The notes under the pieces: generated by a model
Databases searched by the model: none
Told to the model about the DNA's origin: nothing
The model's input: the letters and a program-made list of their open reading frames with translations, nothing else
Shown here: piece after piece, positions 1-5,579 of the stretch
Layout of the letters: each line of letters begins with the position of its first letter
Position numbering within the stretch: position 1 is the first letter of the stretch
NCBI GenBank assembly: GCA_003445555.1
Contig: DMDI01000292.1
Location: 1 to 7,238, forward strand
Length of the DNA stretch: 7,238 bases
From: Desulfotomaculum sp.
Lineage (GTDB): Bacteria > Bacillota > Desulfotomaculia > Desulfotomaculales > Nap2-2B
Direction of reading: 5' to 3'
Made by a program: the position numbers and the translations under genes

Positions 1-322
1 GAACGGCCGCTACAATTTCTCTGGCTAAGGCTGTCTCTAACTCAGTGGGGGTACCAAAGCTAGTCCCTTTTTTTAAGGCTTCCTCCAGGGCTAAAATTAC
101 CCCGGGATGCCGGTGGCCTAAAATTAAAGAACCCCAACCACCTAGATAATCTACGTACCGGTTTCCGTCAATATCGTAAAGAAATGCCCCCTCACCTTTT
201 TCCATAAAAATAGGCTGGCCGCCGACCGCTTTAAAAGCCCGCACCGGACTATTTACCCCGCCGGGAATAAACTCCAGGGCCTTCTTGTAACTGGCTAAAG
301 ATTTTAAGAAATTTTGAGGCAC
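1..322 (-). CDS. hemL: Glutamate-1-semialdehyde 2,1-aminomutase, N-terminal part (runs off the left edge)
   Basis: HemL is a cytoplasmic PLP enzyme that converts glutamate-1-semialdehyde to 5-aminolevulinate, the precursor of heme, siroheme and cobalamin. I translated this stretch by hand. The N-terminus carries the family signature [16 protein letters not shown] (about residues 18-33), followed by [16 protein letters not shown] and [10 protein letters not shown], which match HemL closely. Only about 107 residues are present; the PLP lysine lies beyond the window. Two GTG starts are possible. The one at 331 overlaps the cutA stop as GTGA and has only a weak upstream site. The one at 322 has AAAGGTGAG five bases upstream and is preferred. 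Either way the gene is tightly coupled to cutA and probably shares its transcript. Confidence 0.95.
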   Translation of the reverse strand, partial: MPQNFLKSLASYKKALEFIPGGVNSPVRAFKAVGGQPIFMEKGEGAFLYDIDGNRYVDYLGGWGSLILGHRHPGVILALEEALKKGTSFGTPTELETALAREIVAAV

Positions 323-327
323 AGGTC

Positions 328-657
328 TCACCTTTTATTACCTATATTATCTTCAAGCCACTTAAGATAATCTTTATTTCCCGCAACTAGGGGCAGGGCT
401 ATAACTTCTGGTATTTCGTAAGGGTGCATTCTAATTATGGCGCTTTCCAGTTCATTATATAGCTCTTTTTTAGTCTTAATAAGACATAACCATTCTTCAC
501 TTTTTTCAATTTTATTTTGCCACCAGTAGGTACTTATTATTGGTCCGACAACTTGAACGCAAGCGGCCAGTTTTTTAGCTACCACATTTTGGGCGATTTC
601 TTCGGCCGTATCTTTTTTTTCCGTAGTAGTAATTACCTGTATATAATTATCCGGCAT
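328..657 (-). CDS. cutA: CutA1-type divalent cation tolerance protein
   Basis: The 109-residue product has the normal length for CutA1, a small, very stable trimeric cytoplasmic protein with a ferredoxin-like fold. Its exact role is unsettled; it was linked to copper and other divalent cation tolerance in E. coli. Visible family features are the N-terminal strand YIQVITTTE (5-13), [16 protein letters not shown] (31-46), the [10 protein letters not shown] strand (54-63) and the conserved [14 protein letters not shown] block (77-90). The ATG follows GGATGGTG, a fair ribosome binding site. The stop overlaps the beginning of hemL, so cutA is the promoter-proximal gene of the pair. Family assignment is secure; physiological function is not. 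Confidence 0.95.
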   Translation of the reverse strand: MPDNYIQVITTTEKKDTAEEIAQNVVAKKLAACVQVVGPIISTYWWQNKIEKSEEWLCLIKTKKELYNELESAIIRMHPYEIPEVIALPLVAGNKDYLKWLEDNIGNKR

Positions 658-757
658 TAAAACACCATCCTATGCCCTATAATGAAGAAATAAAAGAAAA
701 GGCAGGGGGTTAAAAGGGCAAAGTAAAGTTTTTGACGGCTTTTAACTTCCTACCTTA

Positions 758-790
758 TAATACTTAATAATACTTACAGTGTAATACTTA
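758..790. repeat. Three copies of TAATACTTA upstream of cutA
   Basis: TAATACTTA occurs at 758-766, 768-776 and 782-790 (TAAGTATTA on the minus strand), with start-to-start spacings of 10 and 14 bases. The block is 100-130 bases upstream of the cutA ATG. It overlaps an inverted pair, TTACAA (788-793) and TTGTAA (805-810). Elements like TTGTAA and TATTAT or TATAAG could serve as promoter boxes for the cutA-hemL transcript, but no combination is clean. A regulator-binding array is an inference; simple AT-rich repetition is the alternative. Confidence 0.4.
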
Positions 791-847
791 CAATATGTTA
801 TTATTTGTAACACCTTGAAATACCTCATAACACAAGTAGTTATTGTA

Positions 848-869
848 GGGGCGTATTGCAATACGCCCC
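848..869. repeat. Perfect 22-base GC-rich palindrome (REP-like)
   Basis: GGGGCGTATTG is followed directly by its exact reverse complement, in AT-rich spacer DNA and preceded by GTA. It begins 8 bases beyond the TAA stop of the minus-strand gene at 877-1494. It could form a strong hairpin at the 3' end of that transcript, but no T-run follows, so it is not a classical intrinsic terminator. From memory, palindromes beginning GTAGGGGCG are dispersed intergenic repeats in many bacterial genomes, so a mobile REP-type element is likely. That needs other copies to confirm. Confidence 0.65.
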
Positions 870-876
870 AATATCT

Positions 877-1494
877 TTATTCTACCAACAGCTTGTATGA
901 TTCGGATAGCTTAATGCCTGAGTACCCAGTATAGCCTCTAACTTGTTCAATCCCTTGGTCGGTTATTTTTATCCAGTCGGAATTGTCGACTATATTGCCG
1001 CTGCCGCTCCGTTCAATCAGGTTTTCTTGCTGTAAAGCTAAAATTTCCGGGGCCAAAATTCCGGTGGTTGTTTTCATTAGAGAAGCAAAGTTTTTCATGC
1101 TAAGGCTGCTTTTTGGGGAAAGACGATTTTCTTCCTCTAAGATTTTAAGGGCTACATTTCTAATGGAATATGAATTAAAGTATAAAGCCAGGTCTTTTTT
1201 ATCTTTCCAAAGCTTATATTCTTCTTCGGTAACAGTGGGCCAATGGTCTATATTTACTAATTGGTCGGTGAAAATGTTAAAATATTCGTAAACCGGTTTT
1301 TTAAAGGATAGATCCTTAAGTTTGCGTAAGGCGATAAGCTCCACTTCCATTTGGGCTATTTTTATAAATTGTTCACTAATTCTAAAGGTACCGTATCTTT
1401 CGTTAAATTTCCCGTTAACCTCTACGACAGGAATTTCAAAATTACCTTTTCGGACAAAGTTTAACCTCACAATAACCGGCCTTTTCAGTTCCAT
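877..1494 (-). CDS. Uncharacterised protein with possible C-terminal winged-helix domain
   Basis: I do not recognise this 205-residue protein. It has no signal peptide or membrane segment and is charged and soluble. The N-terminal part (1-85) looks like mixed strands and helices without a known motif. The C-terminal part (about 112-187) has the rhythm of a winged helix-turn-helix: helix VALKILEEENR, helices KNFASLMK and PEILALQQENLIERSG, then a wing-like strand WIKITDQGIEQV, which resembles the end of many wHTH regulators. A transcription-factor role is therefore an inference. The ATG has AAGGGGG 8 bases upstream. It is divergent from queH across a 194-base spacer and stands alone on its strand, with the palindrome at 848-869 directly after its stop. 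Plus-strand frames inside it are shadows. Confidence 0.8.
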   Translation of the reverse strand: MELKRPVIVRLNFVRKGNFEIPVVEVNGKFNERYGTFRISEQFIKIAQMEVELIALRKLKDLSFKKPVYEYFNIFTDQLVNIDHWPTVTEEEYKLWKDKKDLALYFNSYSIRNVALKILEEENRLSPKSSLSMKNFASLMKTTTGILAPEILALQQENLIERSGSGNIVDNSDWIKITDQGIEQVRGYTGYSGIKLSESYKLLVE

Positions 1495-1563
1495 ATTGTA
1501 TGCCCCCTTTTTAATATAATTTCTTTAATTTCTTTTTCGGCTCGTTTGTTATTACCTAACTTA

Positions 1564-1593
1564 ATAATAACTTATTTTTTTTGTTTTTGTCCA
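1564..1593 (-). promoter_or_regulatory. Possible sigma-A promoter of the 877-1494 gene
   Basis: On the minus strand, TGGACA (1593-1588) resembles a -35 box and TATTAT (1569-1564) a -10 box, with an 18-base spacer of almost pure A. Transcription would start near 1557, leaving a leader of about 60 bases. The -35 box abuts the palindrome at 1594-1605. Boxes are imperfect and the region is very AT-rich, so this is tentative. Confidence 0.3.
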
Positions 1594-1605
1594 TAGTTTA
1601 AACTA
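1594..1605. promoter_or_regulatory. 12-base palindrome between divergent promoters, possible operator
   Basis: TAGTTTAAACTA is a perfect palindrome. It directly abuts the proposed -35 box of the leftward gene and lies about 38 bases upstream of the queH -10 box. This is a suitable place for a dimeric regulator that could affect either or both genes. Short AT-rich palindromes also arise by chance. Confidence 0.35.
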
Positions 1606-1639
1606 AAAATTGCATTCCTTCTGTTTTTTAATTGAATTG

Positions 1640-1648
1640 TGTTATAAT
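1640..1648 (+). promoter_or_regulatory. Extended -10 promoter of queH
   Basis: TGTTATAAT gives a perfect TATAAT (1643-1648) with the TGn extension. The -35 region near 1619-1625 is poor, as is common for extended -10 promoters. Transcription would start about 1655, some 34 bases before the ATG. No preQ1 riboswitch is visible in this short leader. Confidence 0.5.
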
Positions 1649-1688
1649 AAAAAAATTATTATATTAAATTAAAGTAAGGATAAAGCTT

Positions 1689-2228
1689 ATGCGCCTTCTT
1701 TTACATACCTGCTGCGCTCCCTGCGCAATATTTCCAGTCGAATATTTGCGGGCCCAAGGATACGAGGTTTACGGCTATTTTTTTAATCCGAATATTCACC
1801 CTTATACTGAATGGCTCAAACGCAAAGAAGCCTTGCAAAATTATGCCCGGGCAATTCAAATGGAAATGTTTTACGACGAAGGATACCAGTTGGAAGAATT
1901 TTTACAGCAAGTGGTTTACCGGAAAAAAAATAGGTGTTTATTTTGTTATGCTTTTCGTTTACATCAGACCGCTAAAATGGCCAAAGAAGAGAATTTTAAT
2001 ATATTTAGTACCACTTTATTGGTCAGTCCTTACCAGCAGCACGATTTAATTAAAGAAATTGGCGAAGCAGCAGGAGCAAAAAACGGGCTAACTTTTCATT
2101 ACGTGGATTTTAGACCGGGCTTTAGAAAGGCACAAAAAAAGGCTAAAGAATTAAACCTTTACCGTCAGCAGTATTGCGGCTGTATTCTTAGCGAACGCGA
2201 CAGATATTACCCCAGAGAAAAGAGTTGA
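1689..2228 (+). CDS. queH: Epoxyqueuosine reductase QueH (DUF208 family)
   Basis: QueH performs the last step of queuosine synthesis, reducing epoxyqueuosine to queuosine in the wobble position of GUN-anticodon tRNAs. It replaces the cobalamin-dependent QueG. The 179-residue protein has the full set of family marks: N-terminal HTCCAPC (Cys8, Cys9, Cys12), RCLFC (Cys83, Cys86), the STTLLVSPYQ block (107-116) and the C-terminal FRPGFR and YRQQYCGC segments (Cys163, Cys165). These cysteines fit the iron-sulfur cluster, adjacent metal and redox disulfide expected for the family. The ATG is preceded by AAGGA with an 8-base spacer and a good extended -10 promoter. No other queuosine genes are adjacent, so it is a single-gene unit. 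It ends 11 bases from the convergent malic enzyme. Confidence 0.96.
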   Translation: MRLLLHTCCAPCAIFPVEYLRAQGYEVYGYFFNPNIHPYTEWLKRKEALQNYARAIQMEMFYDEGYQLEEFLQQVVYRKKNRCLFCYAFRLHQTAKMAKEENFNIFSTTLLVSPYQQHDLIKEIGEAAGAKNGLTFHYVDFRPGFRKAQKKAKELNLYRQQYCGCILSERDRYYPREKS

Positions 2229-2239
2229 CCTGATTAATA

Positions 2240-3421
2240 TTAACCGTTTTTCCCTGCTATACCAGATGAAACGGCTTCCGTAGATACTGCTTTGGCCACT
2301 GCGGGAGCTACTCTTAAGTCAAACGGGTTAGGAATAATATAATCTTCTTTAATCTCCGCCTCAGATACCAGGGAAGCAATAGCGTAAGCCGCGGCAATTT
2401 TCATTTCCTCGGTAATGGCTCTTGCCCTTACGTTAAGCGCACCCCTAAAAACACCGGGGAAAGCCAGGACATTATTTATCTGATTGGGAAAATCAGAACG
2501 GCCCGTCCCTACTATTCTGGCCCCGCCGGCTTTAGCTTCCTCGGGGTAAATTTCAGGAACAGGATTAGCCATGGCAAAAACTATTGCTTCCTGATTCATG
2601 CTCTTCACCATCTCTTTGGTAACTATCCCGGGCCCAGATACCCCAATGAACACATCAGCCTGTCTGATTGCTTCTTTTAGGCCGCCGCAGATTTTTTCCC
2701 GGTTGGTATGTTTGGCTATTTCCTCTTTAAAAGGATTAAGGCCGCCGGGCCGGCCTTCATAAATGGCCCCCTTACGATCACAAATAATTAAAGATTTTAC
2801 TCCCATCCGCAGCAACAACCGGGTGCACGCAATTCCGGCTGCCCCGGCCCCGCTAATAACAACCTTAATCCTTTCGATTTTTTTACCCGTAAGCCGTAAA
2901 GCGTTTAACAAGGCGGCGGTAACTACAATGGCCGTTCCATGCTGGTCATCATGGAAGATAGGGATATTTGTTTCGGCCATAAGACGTTTTTCAAGTTCAA
3001 AACAACGCGGAGCGGCAATATCCTCCAGATTAACTCCCCCAATGGTCGGCTCAAGCCATTTTACAAAGTGGACTATTTCTTCTACCTTCCTGGTTTTAAG
3101 ACACAGGGGAAAGGCATCCACTCCGCCAAAGTGCTTGAATAATACGGCCTTACCTTCCATTACCGGAAGCGCCGCTTCCGGCCCTATATCGCCCAGCCCT
3201 AAAACTGCTGTTCCGTCCGTGATTATGGCCACCAGGTTTCCCTTGCCGGTATACTTATAAACCAGCTCCACATTTTGGCTAATCTCTTTACATGGTTCGG
3301 CTACCCCTGGCGTGTACGCCAGACTAAGCTCTTGAATGTTTTGCAGGGGGACCTTACTTTTTATTTCAATTTTCCCTTTATGCAAACAATGAAATTTTAA
3401 AGCTTCTTCCCTAAATCCCAA
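2240..3421 (-). CDS. NAD-dependent malic enzyme (oxaloacetate-decarboxylating)
   Basis: Converts malate to pyruvate and CO2 with reduction of NAD(P), linking C4 acids to pyruvate. The protein is 393 residues from TTG at 3421, typical for the short bacterial form without a phosphotransacetylase tail. Motifs in order: LAYTPGVAEPC (35-44, catalytic Tyr36), DGTAVLGLGDIGP (69-81), EGKAVLFKHFGGVDAFPLC (89-107, catalytic Lys91), GGVNLEDIAAPRCFELE (128-144) and FHDDQHGTA (156-164) for the metal site, nucleotide-binding GAGAAG (191-196), ANPVPE (285-290) and GTGRSDFPNQINNVLAFPG (305-323). Asp215 at the end of the second Rossmann strand suggests NAD rather than NADP. The ATG at 3442 has no ribosome binding site, whereas TTG has GGGAGGG 7 bases upstream and gives the usual N-terminus. 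It is monocistronic between the coat operon and queH. Confidence 0.95.
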   Translation of the reverse strand: MGFREEALKFHCLHKGKIEIKSKVPLQNIQELSLAYTPGVAEPCKEISQNVELVYKYTGKGNLVAIITDGTAVLGLGDIGPEAALPVMEGKAVLFKHFGGVDAFPLCLKTRKVEEIVHFVKWLEPTIGGVNLEDIAAPRCFELEKRLMAETNIPIFHDDQHGTAIVVTAALLNALRLTGKKIERIKVVISGAGAAGIACTRLLLRMGVKSLIICDRKGAIYEGRPGGLNPFKEEIAKHTNREKICGGLKEAIRQADVFIGVSGPGIVTKEMVKSMNQEAIVFAMANPVPEIYPEEAKAGGARIVGTGRSDFPNQINNVLAFPGVFRGALNVRARAITEEMKIAAAYAIASLVSEAEIKEDYIIPNPFDLRVAPAVAKAVSTEAVSSGIAGKNG

Positions 3422-3428
3422 ATTTGTA

Positions 3429-3435
3429 CCCTCCC
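3429..3435 (-). promoter_or_regulatory. Ribosome binding site that sets a TTG start for the malic enzyme
   Basis: GGGAGGG on the minus strand lies 7 bases before TTG at 3421. It falls inside the longer reading from ATG at 3442 (codons 3-5), which has no site of its own. This argues for the TTG start. Confidence 0.75.
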
Positions 3436-3611
3436 GTAACATTTAACCACTACTGAACGAAAACGCGTTCCTGTTTTTATCCCATAAGTTGCCAGTGTTT
3501 GAATAGGGTCTTGAAAGCAATTAATACAATATTCTACACGTACCTTTATTTTCCTCCTTGCTTTAGTAAGGATTTTTAGCGGTAGAAATGCATATTCCAT
3601 CTTAAAACGTA

Positions 3612-3641
3612 AAAGCTGAAAGCTTAAAAACTTTCAGCTTT
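3612..3641 (-). terminator. Hairpin, probable terminator of the spore coat operon
   Basis: An 11-bp perfect stem (AAAGCTGAAAG / CTTTCAGCTTT) with an 8-base loop lies 59 bases after the stop of the coat gene at 3700-4026. Read on the minus strand the stem runs into TTTTACGTTTT, an imperfect U tract. The stem is AT-rich, so termination may be partial, and some transcripts could enter the malic enzyme gene. Confidence 0.55.
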
Positions 3642-3699
3642 ACATCACCTTTTTTACTTTTATGATTAACTTTTATATTTAATAGGAACCTATTATTTA

Positions 3700-4026
3700 T
3701 TAATAGGGACCCATTCCTGCTCCTGGCCCCATTGCCCCCGGAGGCGGGCTGGTTCTCCCCATTTGGCCGGCTTCCGGACTTCTACCCCCCAGCGCTTCAG
3801 GTCCAAGTGGCGTTCCGGTGAAAGCAGGGTCTACGGGATACCAGCTACGGGAAAACATTAAATCAAAGATTTGTTTTTGGCTGTTCATTTCTTCGTTATT
3901 AATGCCAATTAAGACGTTGCGTACTCTCTCGTTGGCTGATTCTAGCACCGCCGTATGATAACCTTTGGATATGGCTTTTGTGTCCATTAATATATCGGTT
4001 AAAATATCACGTTCGCTAAATTGCAT
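3700..4026 (-). CDS. CotF-like spore coat protein with Pro/Gly-rich tail
   Basis: The 108-residue product has two parts. Residues 1-65 form the helical coat-F core: SERDILTDILMDTKAISKGY, TAVLESANERVRNVLIG and the NNEEMNSQKQIFDLMFSRSWYPV end, the pattern of CotF-family proteins deposited on the forespore or spore. Residues 66-108 are a low-complexity tail rich in Gly, Pro, Ala and Met, ending MGPGAGMGPY. Such tails are common in coat proteins and may be disordered or interact with other coat layers. The ATG is preceded by AGGAGGGG. It is the second gene of a minus-strand operon, 30 bases after the small coat-like gene. Expression late in sporulation is expected from the family, but I cannot point to a clear SigE, SigG or SigK promoter. 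Confidence 0.85.
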   Translation of the reverse strand: MQFSERDILTDILMDTKAISKGYHTAVLESANERVRNVLIGINNEEMNSQKQIFDLMFSRSWYPVDPAFTGTPLGPEALGGRSPEAGQMGRTSPPPGAMGPGAGMGPY

Positions 4027-4056
4027 GTTTTTTAACCCCTCCTGTTTTAATTTAAA

Positions 4057-4278
4057 TTAGTGGGTCATGGGGATTGAAATTCCCGCCTCTCTCAAAAGAG
4101 TCTGAAGTGAATTTACGTGCCGCTGACTTTTATCAGCACATTGTCTCAGTAATCCTTGAATTGACGGGTCATGTGTTTGATCCTGGTATAACTGGGCTTT
4201 TTTAGCGCAAAGTTGCTCGGCTTTAATTTGATCCTGAACATATAGTTTTTCCTTTTCGGTCATGCGCATATGTTGCAC
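4057..4278 (-). CDS. Small CotF-related spore coat-like protein
   Basis: From GTG at 4278 this is a 73-residue, almost wholly helical protein beginning MQHMRMTEKEKLYVQDQIKA. It follows the CotF/ferritin-like helix pattern: an acidic first helix, EQLCAKKAQLYQDQT, then SIQGLLRQCADKSQRHVNSLQTLLREAGI. A longer reading from TTG at 4323 adds 15 residues but has no ribosome binding site; GTG has AAGGAGGTG 6 bases upstream. Two cysteines (31 and 49 in the longer, 88-residue numbering after adjusting are near the helix ends) have no evident metal motif. It is the first gene of the pair with the larger coat protein, which strongly supports a role in sporulation, perhaps as its partner. Exact function is unknown. 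Confidence 0.8.
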   Translation of the reverse strand: MQHMRMTEKEKLYVQDQIKAEQLCAKKAQLYQDQTHDPSIQGLLRQCADKSQRHVNSLQTLLREAGISIPMTH

Positions 4279-4284
4279 CGTTTT

Positions 4285-4293
4285 CACCTCCTT
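4285..4293 (-). promoter_or_regulatory. Strong ribosome binding site fixing the GTG start at 4278
   Basis: AAGGAGGTG on the minus strand lies 6 bases before GTG at 4278. It would be buried in coding sequence if translation began at TTG 4323, so the shorter protein is preferred. Confidence 0.8.
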
Positions 4294-4336
4294 AAGGATA
4301 AAATCAGGGTTAGTATTTTCCAAAAAGAGATGTTTT

Positions 4337-4389
4337 ATGTATTACCCCACTGCAAAAAGGGGTGTTTTTTTTGCAGTGGGGTAATACAT
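4337..4389. repeat. Perfect 22-bp inverted repeat with 9-base loop
   Basis: Arms at 4337-4358 and 4368-4389 are exact reverse complements, with the outer part ATGTATTACCCC and inner part ACTGCAAAAA; the loop contains a second GGGG. It lies 11 bases after the stop of the nuclease fragment and about 60 bases before the small coat gene start, both minus strand. It would insulate the coat operon from upstream readthrough. A shorter fold also exists: CCCC (4345-4348) with the inner GGGG (4359-4362), followed on the plus strand by T8 (4365-4372), like an intrinsic terminator. A small transposon-derived element is another option. Confidence 0.7.
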
Positions 4390-4400
4390 GCAGATTGATT

Positions 4401-5498
4401 TCAAAAGATTTCTTTGTTCATTAATTTTTTAAGATTTCTCAAAAATTCGCCAAGCGTTGCGTAAGGCATTGAAGTCAAACTTTTTGTAATTCTCAAATAT
4501 GGGTTATATGGAACTTTTAGATAAGACCAATCAACGTCAGTGAGTTTAGTAGCGTCTTTACACCATCTTTCTGTCCTGGCATCCTTTAATGAAACATCTT
4601 CCTGTTCCCGGCCTTTAGTTTCGATCAACCACATAATAACTTCTTTATCCACTTTCTGTTCCGCCACAAAATCGGGATAGTAATATGCGATGGCGCCCTT
4701 GTGATTGATGTATTCAATGGAAAACTTTGTATAGGTCTCGGCCAGTTTGGCAAATTTGGTAATATCGTATGCCTGATCAAGAAATTGCGCAAAATGTTTC
4801 TCAAAATCATTGAAACAAGGGGTTATATTAAATATGGTTTTATCCTGCTCATCCCACATCCGTTTCCAGTAAAATCCGTCTAGTTCAGATAAACGCAGCG
4901 GATCGCTCTTCATTTTTGCCGTTATTGTAGTAATGCTTTTATCGCCGATTGCTTTGGCCAGGGTTTTAATAATTTCTGCCGCGTTTCGGGGATCCGTGAA
5001 TAATCTTCTGATTTTCTTATTATCCAGATCTACTTCCTGACCGAAAAATACATATTTCAAATATTTTCGCAACAATGGATAAACTACCGCAAAGTGCCCA
5101 TCTATCCGGGCTTCCTTGCAAATACGGTTGGTTAAATTTATTAATATTTCATTGATTTCCGGAACGGCCTCATCAATGGTTACTTTTTTCTGAGCAACAG
5201 TTTTTTGGGTTACCGTTTCAACCAGTTCTACCTTGTTTATCACTCCCTCGGTTACCTTTAAGCCTCTTGGATTAGGAGGCAAATCATCAACAAATGAAGC
5301 ATCCAGCCCGTTTATCTGGCGGGTGTAAGATGGCGTTAATAACGGAATTTCAATATCGAATTCTATTTTCGCTTTAGACGGAAAAACATACTGCCCCATG
5401 TCCGGCGTTTGCCGTGTATAGCCAACTCCGACACCCTCCACTTCCAGTTGTTTGACAAATTCCTCAAATTTTTCGCTATCCAGCCCCTGGCCCCTCAC
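4401..5498 (-). pseudogene. Fragment resembling the C-terminal nuclease half of a type III-like restriction R subunit
   Basis: The 365 residues from GTG at 5498 resemble the C-terminal part of Res-type (type III-like) restriction subunits, which cut DNA after ATP-driven translocation or looping. The PD-(D/E)xK core is visible as YYYPDFVAE (272-280, Asp276) and WLIETKG (290-296, Glu293, Lys295). It is followed by KDARTERWCKDATKL (305-319), the conserved region after the active site, and a C-terminal KVPYNPY strand. The DEAD-type helicase half, normally about 500 residues, is absent: no Walker A or DExx motif occurs here or in the adjacent DNA. GTG 5498 has no good ribosome binding site, and the frame stays open to the TAA of the upstream gene (5580-5582). 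Similarity appears to begin near residue 8; upstream DNA is GC-rich and unlike it. I judge it a truncated remnant. A stand-alone nuclease is less likely. Confidence 0.65.
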
Positions 5499-5579
5499 CC
5501 GCGCAATCCGCTGCCTGGCGTAAAGCCGCCCCGCCCCGGCACAATCCCTTGCCTGGGCTAGCTGCCGAAAAACTGCTCT

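Noticed and set aside
678..683. Plus-strand TATAAT upstream of cutA
   Set aside because: No -35 box at a suitable distance and no plus-strand gene downstream that it could serve.
983..1519. Two plus-strand open frames antisense to the 877-1494 gene
   Set aside because: They have no family resemblance or ribosome binding site; the minus-strand gene has both a good site and a sensible protein.
1495..1688. preQ1 riboswitch upstream of queH
   Set aside because: The C-rich loop and A-rich tail of the known preQ1 aptamers are not visible, and the predicted leader is only about 34 bases.
2763..3260. Plus-strand open frame of 165 codons
   Set aside because: It lies entirely antisense to the malic enzyme, whose motifs are intact, has a low-complexity Ser/Pro-rich translation and no convincing ribosome binding site.
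3397..3600. 67-codon minus-strand frame from ATG 3600 overlapping the malic enzyme start
   Set aside because: The ATG has no ribosome binding site and the product is not recognised. The strong AAGGAGG inside the frame has no usable start codon after it; kept only as a finding.
3680..3695. TAATAGG-AA-CCTATTA hairpin next to the coat gene stop
   Set aside because: The stem is short with a two-base loop and has no T tract; the stronger hairpin at 3612-3641 is a better terminator candidate.
4701..4883. Short frames inside the restriction fragment on both strands
   Set aside because: They are shadows of the main frame, which carries the conserved nuclease motif.
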